Shown: positions 1 through 9,166 of the stretch, one piece after another | Position numbering within the stretch: position 1 is the first letter of the stretch | Layout of the letters: every line of letters begins with the position of its first letter | Origin: Mesonia sp. HuA40 | GTDB lineage: Bacteria; Bacteroidota; Bacteroidia; Flavobacteriales; Flavobacteriaceae | DNA: 64,000 bases | NCBI RefSeq assembly: GCF_008017835.1 | Contig: NZ_VRLT01000056.1 | Span: 124,001-188,000, forward strand | Reading direction: 5' to 3' | Program-made: the position numbers and the translations under genes | Notes under the pieces: generated by a model | What the model saw: only the letters and a program-made list of their open reading frames with translations | Databases searched by the model: none | Told to the model about the DNA's origin: nothing

Positions 1-415
1 CTGTACTATCTTTTAAATACACCCGTAATAAAACAAGATTGTTTTGCCGAGAATCGGTTGGGTTTTTAATTTGTGCAATATAGTTGCTAAAAGAAGTTGA
101 ACCTTTTAATTCTTGCTTTAATTTTAAGTGTAAGAGCTGGTTAGGTTGTGTTTTTATTTCTTGATATAAATAATGCTTTTGCAATTTGACACAAAAAAAT
201 CCTATAACTAAGAAGGTTATCAAACTGGTTACACTAAAAATTCTTAGGGGCAACCAACTTCTCTTTTGGTAAAGAAATACAATTAACCAACTAAATAGGG
301 TGGCAAGCAATAAAGAGAAAGCAAAGTCAAATTTACATGTGTAATTATGCCCTAAGAATATGCCTATTACAAATGCAAGAAAAAGCCACAAAAAAGAGGT
401 GTTGAGTAACTTCAT
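1..415 (-). CDS. ComEC/Rec2-type competence protein, N-terminal part (partial)
   Basis: The minus strand is open from an ATG at 413-415 to the left edge of the window (138 codons, no stop), so the gene is cut off. It begins MKLLNTSFLWLF and has three hydrophobic segments in the first 77 residues (about 5-22, 28-48 and 58-77), followed by a soluble lysine-rich stretch. This fits the N-terminal membrane part of ComEC, the inner-membrane channel for DNA uptake. Position supports this: in many Flavobacteriia comEC follows lpxB and an NlpC/P60 lipoprotein gene, as here, with a 27-base gap. No competence-specific motif falls inside the window, so the name rests on hydropathy and gene order. Confidence 0.65.
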   Translation of the reverse strand, partial: MKLLNTSFLWLFLAFVIGIFLGHNYTCKFDFAFSLLLATLFSWLIVFLYQKRSWLPLRIFSVTSLITFLVIGFFCVKLQKHYLYQEIKTQPNQLLHLKLKQELKGSTSFSNYIAQIKNPTDSRQNNLVLLRVYLKDST

Positions 416-442
416 TTGGTTAAGTTACTCAAAAATAGTAAT

Positions 443-919
443 TTATAAAATCCTTTTTGCTAAAACATAAGCCTTCTTCCAATAGTTTTCCTCTAATTTT
501 GATACTATTACACCACGAGAGGTTGAAGAGTGTATAAAATAAATGCCAGATTTGTTATGATTAACTACTAGCCCAACGTGATTAATACGTCTACGGCGTT
601 TATTTGTTCTAAAAAAAACCAAGTCGCCAGGTCTTATCTCTCTTTGTCTAAGTGTTTTCCCTTTTTTAGCCATTTCGCTAGAAACACGCGGTAAGCTAAT
701 ATTCTGACTTAAAAATGAGGTGTAAATAAGCCCAGAGCAATCCATACCTCGCTTCGTGGTTCCGCCAAATTTATATGGTGTGCCTTCAAAACTACGTGCG
801 TGGGAAATGATTTTTTCGGCTGTGGTTTTATTTTTATAATTTTTTGATGCCACCTCGCGCTTGCTTCCACAGGCAGATAGTATTAAAAGTAAGAGTAGAG
901 AAAAGGCTTTTATTTTCAT
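443..919 (-). CDS. NlpC/P60 (C40) cell-wall peptidase, lipoprotein
   Basis: Predicted endopeptidase that cuts peptide cross-links of peptidoglycan. Residues 1-17 form a lipoprotein signal with lipobox LSAC, so Cys17 is probably lipidated and the enzyme is anchored to a membrane facing the periplasm. The NlpC/P60 domain fills the rest of its 158 residues: catalytic Cys61 in MDCSG, His114 in NHVGL, and His130 as likely third polar residue. It has no SH3 or LysM targeting domain. Its ATG overlaps the lpxB stop by four bases (ATGA), implying translational coupling within the surE-lpxB-comEC transcript. Confidence 0.9.
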   Translation of the reverse strand: MKIKAFSLLLLLILSACGSKREVASKNYKNKTTAEKIISHARSFEGTPYKFGGTTKRGMDCSGLIYTSFLSQNISLPRVSSEMAKKGKTLRQREIRPGDLVFFRTNKRRRRINHVGLVVNHNKSGIYFIHSSTSRGVIVSKLEENYWKKAYVLAKRIL

Positions 920-2031
920 GCTTTTATAGAATTATAAATTAATTTGGCGGTTCTTTCGCTAGCACCTTTACCTCCCAATTTTTCGCGTAACTGCTGATAA
1001 TCTTCTAAGATTTGCTTACGTTTTGCCGATTGGAGAATTAAATTCAATTCCTCTCGCAGCTTTCGCGGATTAAAATCATTCTGAATCAATTCTGTTACAA
1101 CAGGCTTATCCATGATAAGGTTCACCAAAGAAATATAGTTAAGCTTAATAATGCGTTTAGCGATTTGGTAAGAAATATAACTCCCTTTGTAGCATACCAC
1201 TTCTGGAATATTAAATAAAGCGGTTTCGAGAGTAGCTGTTCCCGATGTAACAAGTGCTGCGGTAGACACCTCTAGCAAATCGTAGGTTTTATTGTTAATG
1301 ACAGATACCCTATTCTTAGCTAAAAATGGCTCATAATAAGCTAGGTCTTGACTAGGAGCACCGGCTATTACAAATTGGTAATTGGGAAAATGCGGTACCA
1401 TTTCCAGCATGGTTTTTAGCATTTTGCTAATTTCTTGCTGTCGAGAACCGGGCAGCAAAGCAATGATGGGTAAATCGTTTAAATTATGTTCAGCGATAAA
1501 AGCTTGATGAGAAATCGAGGGCCGTTGATCTATGGCATCAAGTAAAGGATGCCCCACGAAATGCACCGGAAACTTATGCTTTTGCTCGTAAAAATCTTTT
1601 TCAAAGGGCAAAATAACATACATGGCATCGATGTCTCGTTTAATGGCTTTAATCCGGTTTTCTTTCCAAGCCCAAATTTGTGGAGAAATATAATAATGCG
1701 TTTTAAAACCTTGTTTTTTGGCCCATTTGGCAATTCTAAAATTAAAGCCTGGATAGTCTACAAAGATTATAACGTCTGGTTGAAAAGTACTAATATCGGC
1801 TTTGCAAATTTTTATATTTTTAAAAATGGTATTTAAATTGGCTACCACTTCAATAAAGCCCATGAAGGCTAAATCTCTGTAATGTTTTACCAACTTTCCG
1901 CCTACAGCTTGCATCAAATCGCCTCCCCAAAATCGAAATTCTGCTTTTGCATCCTGCTTTAATAAAGCCTTCATAAGATTGGCGGCGTGCAAATCTCCAG
2001 AGGCTTCTCCTGCAATCAAATAATACTTCAT
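916..2031 (-). CDS. lpxB: Lipid-A-disaccharide synthase
   Basis: LpxB joins UDP-diacylglucosamine and lipid X to make the beta-1,6-linked lipid A disaccharide, at the cytoplasmic face of the inner membrane. The 371 residues match the family length. The N-terminal signature AGEASGDLHAANL is at residues 7-19, and the GT-B fold motifs LLPGSR and VTSGTATLETAL are in the C-terminal half. It lies in a minus-strand operon after surE and a small membrane protein gene, 12 bases from the latter, and overlaps the NlpC/P60 gene by four bases. Nothing unusual was seen. Confidence 0.96.
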   Translation of the reverse strand: MKYYLIAGEASGDLHAANLMKALLKQDAKAEFRFWGGDLMQAVGGKLVKHYRDLAFMGFIEVVANLNTIFKNIKICKADISTFQPDVIIFVDYPGFNFRIAKWAKKQGFKTHYYISPQIWAWKENRIKAIKRDIDAMYVILPFEKDFYEQKHKFPVHFVGHPLLDAIDQRPSISHQAFIAEHNLNDLPIIALLPGSRQQEISKMLKTMLEMVPHFPNYQFVIAGAPSQDLAYYEPFLAKNRVSVINNKTYDLLEVSTAALVTSGTATLETALFNIPEVVCYKGSYISYQIAKRIIKLNYISLVNLIMDKPVVTELIQNDFNPRKLREELNLILQSAKRKQILEDYQQLREKLGGKGASERTAKLIYNSIKA

Positions 2032-2043
2032 AAACGTTTGAGG

Positions 2044-2325
2044 TTATAAAAATTCAAAATATATGATACTTAAGCCGGCAAGTAAGGTGGCTAAAATTAC
2101 GCCGCGAGCACGGTATATTTTATTTTTTTTAATGTATACAAAAAATGGTAAAAAATTAGCAATTGCACCCAATGCGATAACATTTCCTAGTACGTTATTT
2201 TCATAAGCCATAGCCAAAGAAGTCTCAACTTTATATTCTGAAAAAAAATATAAATACATAAATAGTCCGGCCATGTTGGCAAAAATTCCAACAACAAAAC
2301 CGATAAATATTTCCTTTTTAATCAT
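2044..2325 (-). CDS. Small membrane protein of unknown function
   Basis: A 93-residue protein that I do not recognise by family. It has three likely membrane helices (about residues 5-27, 45-64 and 73-91) joined by short loops, with lysine and arginine near positions 66-73, which suggests an inner-membrane location. Its start overlaps the end of surE by eight bases and it ends 12 bases before lpxB, so it is part of the same transcript. The tight overlap supports a real gene. A role linked to the envelope is only inferred from its neighbours. Confidence 0.75.
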   Translation of the reverse strand: MIKKEIFIGFVVGIFANMAGLFMYLYFFSEYKVETSLAMAYENNVLGNVIALGAIANFLPFFVYIKKNKIYRARGVILATLLAGLSIIYFEFL

Positions 2326-3100
2326 TTAAATTCCAGTTATTTATGGTGTTAATGGCTTTGTGAGCAGTAAGGTCAAATTGTATAGGTACAAGCGAAATAT
2401 AATTATTAGCCAGAGCCCACTCATCTGTATCTTCGCCTTCATCTTCGTTTATAAAAGTGCCGGTAAGCCAGTAATAATCTCTACCTTGCGGATTGGTGCG
2501 CTTGTCAAATTCTTCACGCCAATGCGCTTTTGCTTGTCTGCAAACCTTTATTCCTTTAATCTCCTCTCGTTTGAGCTTAGGTATATTTACATTTAGAACC
2601 ACACCAGGGGGAAGTTTATTTTCTAAAACATTACGAGCAATGCGTTCCACAAAATCCTCACAAGCAGAAAAATCGGCTGACAGACTGTAATCTAATAAAG
2701 AAAAGCCTATAGCAGGTATGCCTTCTAAACCGGCTTCTACGGCTGCACTCATAGTGCCAGAATAAATCACATTTATTGAGGCGTTTGAGCCGTGATTAAT
2801 ACCACTCACGCATAAATCGGGTTTTCGCTTTAAAATTTCCTGCTTGGCTATTTTTACGCAGTCAGCAGGGGTTCCCGAACAGCTATACTCTAAATGATTG
2901 GCCGATTCTTCAACGTTTAACGGGTCGCAATAGAGATTGTCGTTTAGTGTAATGGCATGTCCCATTCCGCTTTGCGGACTATCTGGAGCCACCACTACCA
3001 CATCTCCAAGTTTATTCATTATTTTTATAAGAGTGCGTATTCCTGGTGCAGTAATCCCGTCATCATTGGTAACGAGAATCAAAGGCCTTTTGTCTTCCAT
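2318..3100 (-). CDS. surE: 5'/3'-nucleotidase SurE
   Basis: SurE is a cytoplasmic metal-dependent phosphatase acting on nucleoside 5'- and 3'-monophosphates, and in some species on short polyphosphate. The metal-binding acidic pair is Asp13-Asp14 in VTNDDG, and the other conserved loops are SGMGHAIT and SGINHGSN. At 260 residues it has the usual length. It is the first gene of the minus-strand operon running to comEC and is divergent from the ctp gene. The ATG at 3098-3100 is the natural start, since the domain begins about nine residues in. Confidence 0.95.
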   Translation of the reverse strand: MEDKRPLILVTNDDGITAPGIRTLIKIMNKLGDVVVVAPDSPQSGMGHAITLNDNLYCDPLNVEESANHLEYSCSGTPADCVKIAKQEILKRKPDLCVSGINHGSNASINVIYSGTMSAAVEAGLEGIPAIGFSLLDYSLSADFSACEDFVERIARNVLENKLPPGVVLNVNIPKLKREEIKGIKVCRQAKAHWREEFDKRTNPQGRDYYWLTGTFINEDEGEDTDEWALANNYISLVPIQFDLTAHKAINTINNWNLND

Positions 3101-3371
3101 TCTTTTTTTAAGCTAAAATAAGCAAATTGATAGAAACTACGATTAAAGTAGCTATTAAGTGATAAATTCAATTATTTTTACGGCTATGCATTGTTTCGGT
3201 TAAACCGATTAATGCAAAATACTTATTCAGCCTAGGCTGCTATGCTAACTCTGTTTTAGCAAAAATTTATTAGCTGATTATTCAATAAAACTATTTATTA
3301 TTTTTAATTTAGACCTTGGCATAATTTTTATGCTTGTAGTAAGAAGAAATTCTATGATAATAAAAACGTTT

Positions 3372-5516
3372 ATGAAAAGAAATTCAATTATATGGTTACT
3401 TGGGCTGCTGTTTGCGGTTGCCTCTTGCAGCTTTACCACCAAAAAATTTGATACCGATGAAAACTCAGATAAAGACCAAGTTCTTATTGAGTTAATTACT
3501 TATGTTTTAGAAAAAGGTCATTATGATCCCAAAGATATAAACGATCAATTTTCACAATCTGTTTATGATGATTTTTTAAATAAAATCGATCCGCGAAAGC
3601 GCTATTTTACCACAGCAGATATAGGTGATTTTTCGGTGTATGAAGAGCAAATAGATGATCAGATAAGATCGAGAAATTTAGATTTCTTTAATTTGGTTTA
3701 TGAACGTTTTCTAGAGCGTATTGAAGATTCTAAATCGTATTACACCGAAATATTAAACGAGCCTTTTGATTTTTCTGAAAAAGAAAGTATTAATCTAAAT
3801 TATGAAAATTTACCTTTTGCCAGTTCTAAACGAGAGATAAGAGAACGCTGGCGTAAGCAATTAAAATATTCAACCCTAGGTTACTTTTATGATCTAAAAG
3901 AAGAACAAAAGCTAAAGAAAGAAAATGAAACTGAAGATTTTGTTGAAAAAACAGACAAGGAGTTGGAGCGAGAAGCACGAGAGAAGGTGAAAAATTCTTT
4001 AGATGAATTTTTTGATTTGACAGATGATTTAGAACGTAAAGATTGGTTTACCGTTTATGTTAATGCCATTGTAGAAGGTTTTGATCCGCATTCGTTTTAT
4101 TTTGCACCGCAAGACAAAGAACGCTTTGATATACAAATGTCTGGTAGTCTAGAGGGTATTGGTGCTCGCTTGCAAAAAAAGATGGACGAGATTAAAATTA
4201 TGGATATTATCTCTGGCGGTCCCGCCTGGAGAGGAGAAGAACTTGAGGTTGGCGATGTAATTCAAAAGGTAAGGCAGGAAGATGAAGAAAAGGCAGTTGA
4301 TATCTCAGGAATGCGATTGGATGATGCTGTAGGTTTAATAAAAGGTCCAAAAGGCACCACCGTACATCTTACGGTTAAGAAGGTGTCGGGAGCTATTGAA
4401 GAAATTTCAATTGTTCGTGATGTGGTTGAAATTGAAGAGACTTATGCCAAAAGCGCTATGGTAGAAAAAGACGATCAGAAATTTGGTCTTATTTATTTAC
4501 CAAAGTTTTACTTTAATATAAATGATGCCAAAGAACGTAATGCGGCTAGCGATGTGCGCAAAGAAATAATTGAACTCAAGAAAGAAAATATGGACGGTTT
4601 GGTGATTGACTTGAGAAATAACGGAGGAGGATCTTTATCTACCGTTGTTGATATTGCCGGACTTTTTATAGAGAAAGGACCTGTAGTTCAAGTTCAAGAC
4701 GGAGATAAACGCAAAGAGATTTTAAAAGATAAAGATGGCGAAGTACTATGGGACGGTCCGTTGGTAATTTTGGTGAATGAGCTGTCTGCTTCAGCTTCAG
4801 AAATTTTAGCCGCAGCTATGCAAGATTATAAGCGCGCCGTAATTATTGGTGGCAAACAAACCTATGGTAAAGGTACCGTACAAGGTGTAATCGACCTGAA
4901 TAGATGGATGCGAAATAGCGATTTGGGAGATATGGGAGCTTTGAAGGTTACACGCCAGAAGTTTTACAGAATTAACGGAGGTTCTACCCAGTTAGAAGGA
5001 GTAAAAAGCGATGTGGTAGTGCCCGATAAATACAGTTATATAGATCTTGGAGAGAAAGACCTAAACAACCCCTTGCCCTGGGATCAAATACAACCAGCGA
5101 ATTATAGCTTGTGGGACGGGTACGATAATATTGATGCTGTGATTGCAAAAAGTAAAAGTAGAATTTCACAAAATAAACAGTTTAATTTAATCGATAAAAA
5201 CGCAAAGTGGATTAAAGCACAAAGAGATCTAAATCAATACAGTATAAATTATGAAGACTACGTTGCAGATTTAGAACAGAGTGAGGCTGTATTTGAGGAG
5301 TTCGAAAGTATAAACGATTATAAAACCAATTTGAGTTTTTCATCTTTAACAGTAGAGGAAATGTTGTTTGAAACCGATACTACCTTGCAAGAGAAGAGAA
5401 AACGCTGGCATAAAAATTTGAGTAAAGATGTGTATGTAGAAGAAGCTATTTTTGTTTTAGAAGACCTGGGTGCAGGCAGCCAAAACAAGAAAACAGCTGC
5501 AAACTTTAGAGACTAA
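3372..5516 (+). CDS. Carboxy-terminal processing protease (S41 family, Prc/Tsp-like)
   Basis: Periplasmic serine protease expected to trim or degrade envelope proteins from the C-terminus. Residue numbers count from the longest reading frame (ATG at 3330). That ATG overlaps a promoter-like TATGCTTG, so I prefer the ATG at 3372, where a lipoprotein signal begins with lipobox VASC. Order: N-terminal tail-specific-protease domain, PDZ domain (about 255-340), S41 catalytic domain, and a C-terminal helical domain like that of E. coli Prc. The catalytic dyad by comparison with Prc is Ser488 (in SASASEI) and Lys514 (in TYGKGTV). The stop overlaps the next ATG by one base (TAATG), so the permease gene is probably cotranscribed. 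Confidence 0.92.
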   Translation: MKRNSIIWLLGLLFAVASCSFTTKKFDTDENSDKDQVLIELITYVLEKGHYDPKDINDQFSQSVYDDFLNKIDPRKRYFTTADIGDFSVYEEQIDDQIRSRNLDFFNLVYERFLERIEDSKSYYTEILNEPFDFSEKESINLNYENLPFASSKREIRERWRKQLKYSTLGYFYDLKEEQKLKKENETEDFVEKTDKELEREAREKVKNSLDEFFDLTDDLERKDWFTVYVNAIVEGFDPHSFYFAPQDKERFDIQMSGSLEGIGARLQKKMDEIKIMDIISGGPAWRGEELEVGDVIQKVRQEDEEKAVDISGMRLDDAVGLIKGPKGTTVHLTVKKVSGAIEEISIVRDVVEIEETYAKSAMVEKDDQKFGLIYLPKFYFNINDAKERNAASDVRKEIIELKKENMDGLVIDLRNNGGGSLSTVVDIAGLFIEKGPVVQVQDGDKRKEILKDKDGEVLWDGPLVILVNELSASASEILAAAMQDYKRAVIIGGKQTYGKGTVQGVIDLNRWMRNSDLGDMGALKVTRQKFYRINGGSTQLEGVKSDVVVPDKYSYIDLGEKDLNNPLPWDQIQPANYSLWDGYDNIDAVIAKSKSRISQNKQFNLIDKNAKWIKAQRDLNQYSINYEDYVADLEQSEAVFEEFESINDYKTNLSFSSLTVEEMLFETDTTLQEKRKRWHKNLSKDVYVEEAIFVLEDLGAGSQNKKTAANFRD

Positions 5517-6631
5517 TGCAATACGAGTCTGGGTCACCAACCAAAATGGCACTCCAAAAATTTAAGTCAAATTTTTGGGGTGTTTTTTGTTTGATTTATA
5601 TTATGGTAATTGGGTTTATGGCCCTTTTCGCATATGTTATAGCTCCAGACAGCTCTGTCAATGCAAATACGATGAATCTGAGCATTCATTCTCAGCCACC
5701 AGGCTTTCAGGTTGAAATGTTAATCCTTCCGCAGAGAAGTGGTAATCATCACAAAAACAACTGGGAATGGTTATTGGGTGAAGAGGATACGCCACAACAA
5801 ATACCATTTAGTCGGTTAAAAATTGAAGAAAATGAAGTTTTGGTGTATCCATATAAAAAAGATGCACAAACTTCTTTAGGCTTGCCCCAGCGTTTTGAAC
5901 TTTCTCGCTTTAACGGATTAACAAATTTAGAAGCTATACAAGAGGCATTTGTTAAAAAACATACATTTTTATTGGGTACAGATAAATACGGTAGAGACCT
6001 ATTTAGTCGCTTATTGGTTGGGAGTAGAATCTCACTATCTATCGGTTTTGTTGCCGTATTTATTTCATTAATAATAGGACTTAGTCTGGGTGCGCTTGCG
6101 GGATATTTTGGAGGTTTTATAGATGCCACTATTATGTGGTTGATTAACGTAATGTGGTCTATACCCACTCTACTATTAGTAATAGCGATTACCTTAGCTT
6201 TGGGTAAAGGTTTTTGGCAAGTTTTTATTGCTGTAGGTTTAACCATGTGGGTTGAGGTGGCGCGAGTAGTTCGCGGGCAGGTGATGGGAGTGAAAAAATT
6301 ACAATATATAACAGCTGCTAAGGCATTGGGTTACTCGCACAGCAGAGTAATTTTAAAGCATATCTTACCTCAAGTAATAGCGCCTTTAATTGTTATCTCT
6401 GCAGCCAATTTTGCGGCAGCCATTTTAATTGAAAGCGGATTGAGTTTCTTGGGTATAGGTGCTCAACCGCCAACACCAAGTTGGGGCGGTATGATCAAAG
6501 ATCATTATAGTTATATTTTGCTGGGCAAACCCTACTTGGCATTGGTTCCTGGATTAGCCATTATGAGTTTGGTCATGGCCTTTATGCTAATAGGAAATGC
6601 TTTACGCGATGCTTTAGATGTTAAAACATAA
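5516..6631 (+). CDS. ABC transporter permease, dipeptide type (OppC/DppC-like)
   Basis: Inner-membrane permease subunit. It has one helix near the N-terminus (about 24-46), then about 110 soluble residues likely in the periplasm, then a five-helix binding-protein-dependent transport domain (about 175-371). The EAA loop that contacts the ATPase is visible as AAKALGYSHSRVILKHILP. GTDKYGRDLFSRL, just before the domain, is typical of OppC/DppC. The start may be the ATG at 5516, overlapping the ctp stop, or the ATG at 5546. No partner permease, ATPase or binding protein is nearby, so the substrate is unknown. Confidence 0.88.
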   Translation: MQYESGSPTKMALQKFKSNFWGVFCLIYIMVIGFMALFAYVIAPDSSVNANTMNLSIHSQPPGFQVEMLILPQRSGNHHKNNWEWLLGEEDTPQQIPFSRLKIEENEVLVYPYKKDAQTSLGLPQRFELSRFNGLTNLEAIQEAFVKKHTFLLGTDKYGRDLFSRLLVGSRISLSIGFVAVFISLIIGLSLGALAGYFGGFIDATIMWLINVMWSIPTLLLVIAITLALGKGFWQVFIAVGLTMWVEVARVVRGQVMGVKKLQYITAAKALGYSHSRVILKHILPQVIAPLIVISAANFAAAILIESGLSFLGIGAQPPTPSWGGMIKDHYSYILLGKPYLALVPGLAIMSLVMAFMLIGNALRDALDVKT

Positions 6632-6648
6632 ATTAAAAATAAATAATT

Positions 6649-7038
6649 ATGGCTAGTATTTTTTCAAAAATAGTGGCGGGTGAAATCCCGAGTTATAAAA
6701 TTGCAGAAGATGATAAATTTTATGCCTTCTTAGATGTAAATCCTAATGCAAAAGGACACACTTTATGCATTCCCAAACAAGAAGTAGATAAAATATTCGA
6801 CTTGGATGAAGAAACTTATATAGAATTGATGCGGTTTTCTAGAAAGGTGGCTAAAGCAATAGAGAAATCTATTCCGTGTAAACGGGTAGGTATGGCTGTT
6901 ATCGGGTTAGAGGTGCCTCACGTGCATGTGCATTTAATTCCGCTACAGCGTATGGAGGACGCCAGCTTTAAAACCAAAGTGAAATTGAATGAAGAAGAGA
7001 TGAAAACAACCTGTGAGGCAATACGTTCTAACTTTTAA
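6649..7038 (+). CDS. HIT family nucleotide-binding protein
   Basis: Small cytoplasmic hydrolase or transferase of the histidine-triad superfamily, acting on nucleoside phosphoramidates or similar phosphodiesters. The triad motif HVHVHLIP is near residues 91-98, and an N-terminal FSKIVAGEIPSYKI is typical of the Hint branch. 129 residues is the usual size. It lies 17 bases after the ABC permease gene and may be cotranscribed. Its 3' end overlaps the convergent histidine kinase gene by 11 bases. The true substrate cannot be told from sequence. Confidence 0.93.
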   Translation: MASIFSKIVAGEIPSYKIAEDDKFYAFLDVNPNAKGHTLCIPKQEVDKIFDLDEETYIELMRFSRKVAKAIEKSIPCKRVGMAVIGLEVPHVHVHLIPLQRMEDASFKTKVKLNEEEMKTTCEAIRSNF

Positions 7039-8185
7039 TCTTTTTTAATTTTATTTCAAAACAAGTACCTTGATTCAATTCGCTTTTGAGCACCCTAACT
7101 TTGCCCTTATGGTAGGTTTCTATAATGCGTTTGACTAAAGATAAACCAAGACCCCAGCCTCTTTTTTTGGTTGTAAAACCAGGTTTGAAAATCTTTTTAA
7201 AATCAGATTTAGGAATTCCTTTTCCTGTATCTGAAATGTATAGTAACACCCATTGCGCGTCTTCTCGCATCTCAATTTTGAGCGTGCCTTTACCCTTCAT
7301 TGCGTCGATCGCATTTTTTACTAGATTTTCAATCGTCCAGCTGAATAGCTGTTCGTTTAGATTTACAAAAATAGAATGCTTGGGTAAATCTACATTAAAT
7401 TGAACCAGTTTTGAGGTTCTGATTTGCAAATATTGACTCGTCTCAAGTGTAGCTTGAACCAGATTAGTAGGTGTTAAATTAGGAACAGAGCCTATCTTAC
7501 TAAAACGATCGGTTATGGTTTGTAGCCGATTTATATCTTTTTGTATTTCTTGAACATAATCGGGGTTGATGTTTTCACTTTTAAGAATTTCGATCCATCC
7601 CACTAAGGAAGACAAGGGTGTACCGATTTGATGCGCAGTTTCTTTGGCCATTCCCGCCCATAACAAACTTTGTTCTTCACTTTTTGAAGTGATATGGAAA
7701 TAGTAAATTATACTCAAAAAAAGAATAATTATAAAAATGACAAAAGCTGGGAAGTAAGTGAGTCGCTTTAGGGTGTCTGAATAGCCATAATAAACTATAT
7801 TAATGGTTTCATTGTCATCTTTAATCTCTATGGGTTGGTATTGTTTTTTAAACTCTTCGATTAAAGCCAACTTTTTTTCGCGTGTGTTAACTTTATCTTC
7901 TTCAATGTTTCTCGAATTATAGCTGTCGTCACCAACCGAGTAAACCAACATGGGTGTGGTTGTGTTTGAACTAAAGATTTCAATAACATTATTACTGAGA
8001 CTTGTGCCAGAATTGGGGGTTGACACTTCAGTAAAGGCATTTACCCAGATCTCCATTTTATTTTTCTCTTCTTCTTTGATGCGCTCAAAAAAAATAGAAA
8101 CATTCCATAAAAATAAACCTACAATTACTAGAGAGGCTATGGTCACAAACCAACGGGCAAAACTACGTTCTTTAAGGTAAAGCAT
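7028..8185 (-). CDS. Membrane sensor histidine kinase (orphan)
   Basis: Two-component sensor of 385 residues. It has a first helix at about 12-33, a periplasmic or extracytoplasmic region of about 100 residues, a second helix at about 137-160, then a HisKA-like dimerisation helix with the unusual H-box AHQIGTPLSSL near residue 185, and an HATPase domain with NAIDAM, DTGKGIP and GLGLSLV. The HQIGTPL variant recurs in Bacteroidota kinases, where the usual HELRTPL is replaced. No response regulator is adjacent, so it probably pairs with one encoded elsewhere. It is convergent with the HIT gene (11-base overlap). Confidence 0.9.
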   Translation of the reverse strand: MLYLKERSFARWFVTIASLVIVGLFLWNVSIFFERIKEEEKNKMEIWVNAFTEVSTPNSGTSLSNNVIEIFSSNTTTPMLVYSVGDDSYNSRNIEEDKVNTREKKLALIEEFKKQYQPIEIKDDNETINIVYYGYSDTLKRLTYFPAFVIFIIILFLSIIYYFHITSKSEEQSLLWAGMAKETAHQIGTPLSSLVGWIEILKSENINPDYVQEIQKDINRLQTITDRFSKIGSVPNLTPTNLVQATLETSQYLQIRTSKLVQFNVDLPKHSIFVNLNEQLFSWTIENLVKNAIDAMKGKGTLKIEMREDAQWVLLYISDTGKGIPKSDFKKIFKPGFTTKKRGWGLGLSLVKRIIETYHKGKVRVLKSELNQGTCFEIKLKKIKS

Positions 8186-8258
8186 AGGTTGTTTTAAAAT
8201 TGAAAGATAATCTTTTTTATAAAAACAAAGCTATTTTTTATTAGCTCGGTACTTTCCT

Positions 8259-8266
8259 TATCTTTG
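8259..8266 (+). promoter_or_regulatory. Likely -7 promoter element for the flavin reductase gene
   Basis: TATCTTTG, an exact match to the Bacteroidota -7 consensus TAnnTTTG, 17 bases before the start codon at 8284. I do not see a clear TTG -33 element at the usual spacing. Confidence 0.5.
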
Positions 8267-8283
8267 CAAAAACATCTTAACTC

Positions 8284-9162
8284 ATGCTGACAATAAACCC
8301 AAAAGAAGTTGAAATTGCTAGAAACTATGGTATTATGGCTGGTAGCGTAGGGCCTAGGCCTATTGCTTTTGCCAGTACAATAAATGAGGAGGGGCAAGCC
8401 AATCTAGCCCCATTTAGTTTTTTTAATGTTGTAAGTGCCAATCCGCCTATGCTTATGTTTTCACCTCTATTACGCATTAGTGATGGCAGCGCTAAGGACA
8501 CCTTGAATAATGTACGCACACAAGGTGAGGTGGTGATTAATATTGTTAATTATGATATGGTGCAGCAAATGTCACTAGCTAGTACAGATTACGCGACTGG
8601 TGTTAATGAATTCGTGAAAACGGGTCTAACGCCACTGGAGTCAGATGTAGTGAAGCCATTTCGAGTAAAAGAAAGTCCTGTGCAATTTGAATGCGTGGTG
8701 AAAGAGGTGGTAAGTTTGGGTGAAGAAGGAGGCGCAGGTAATGTGGTGCTGTGTGAAGTTGTGCGTATGCATATTGCCGAAGAGGTTATGGATGAGCATT
8801 TAAATATTATCGATCAAACAAAGATTGATCAAGTGGCACGCATGGGAAGCAATTATTATTCACGTGCCAATCAGGGTATGTTTGAAATTCCTAAACCCAA
8901 AACAATTATGGGTATAGGTGTAGATGCTTTTCCTGAAGATGTGCGTACAAGTAATGTGTTAACCGGGAATGACCTAGGGAAATTAGGAACAATTGAGCGT
9001 TTACCCAATAAAGAGGAAATCGATGCTTTTTTGAATGAATTGAATTTAGAAGAATATATAAAAGAAGGCTCTGTAGAGAAAATTCATGCAGTAGCCCAAG
9101 AGTATTTAAAACAAGAGGAAATAGAGAAAGCCTGGAAGGTATTATTATCAAAATTAAATTAG
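8284..9162 (+). CDS. Flavin reductase-like FMN-binding protein
   Basis: 292-residue protein with a flavin-binding split-barrel domain in the first ~190 residues: GSVGPRPIAFAST near the N-terminus and LAPFSFFNVVSANPPM are typical of the family. Such proteins bind FMN and reduce free flavin or an organic substrate using NAD(P)H. The C-terminal ~100 residues are mostly helical and often present in Bacteroidota members. Its substrate is unknown. It is followed after four bases by the DUF3127 gene, so the two are probably one transcript, with a promoter element just upstream. Confidence 0.87.
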   Translation: MLTINPKEVEIARNYGIMAGSVGPRPIAFASTINEEGQANLAPFSFFNVVSANPPMLMFSPLLRISDGSAKDTLNNVRTQGEVVINIVNYDMVQQMSLASTDYATGVNEFVKTGLTPLESDVVKPFRVKESPVQFECVVKEVVSLGEEGGAGNVVLCEVVRMHIAEEVMDEHLNIIDQTKIDQVARMGSNYYSRANQGMFEIPKPKTIMGIGVDAFPEDVRTSNVLTGNDLGKLGTIERLPNKEEIDAFLNELNLEEYIKEGSVEKIHAVAQEYLKQEEIEKAWKVLLSKLN

Positions 9163-9166
9163 AAAT

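Noticed and set aside
1549-1836. Plus-strand ORF of 95 codons inside lpxB
   Set aside because: Antisense to a well-conserved gene; no domain, no promoter and no ribosome site.
5749-6246. Minus-strand ORF of 165 codons inside the permease gene
   Set aside because: Long only because of base composition; it is antisense to conserved OppC-type motifs and shows no domain.
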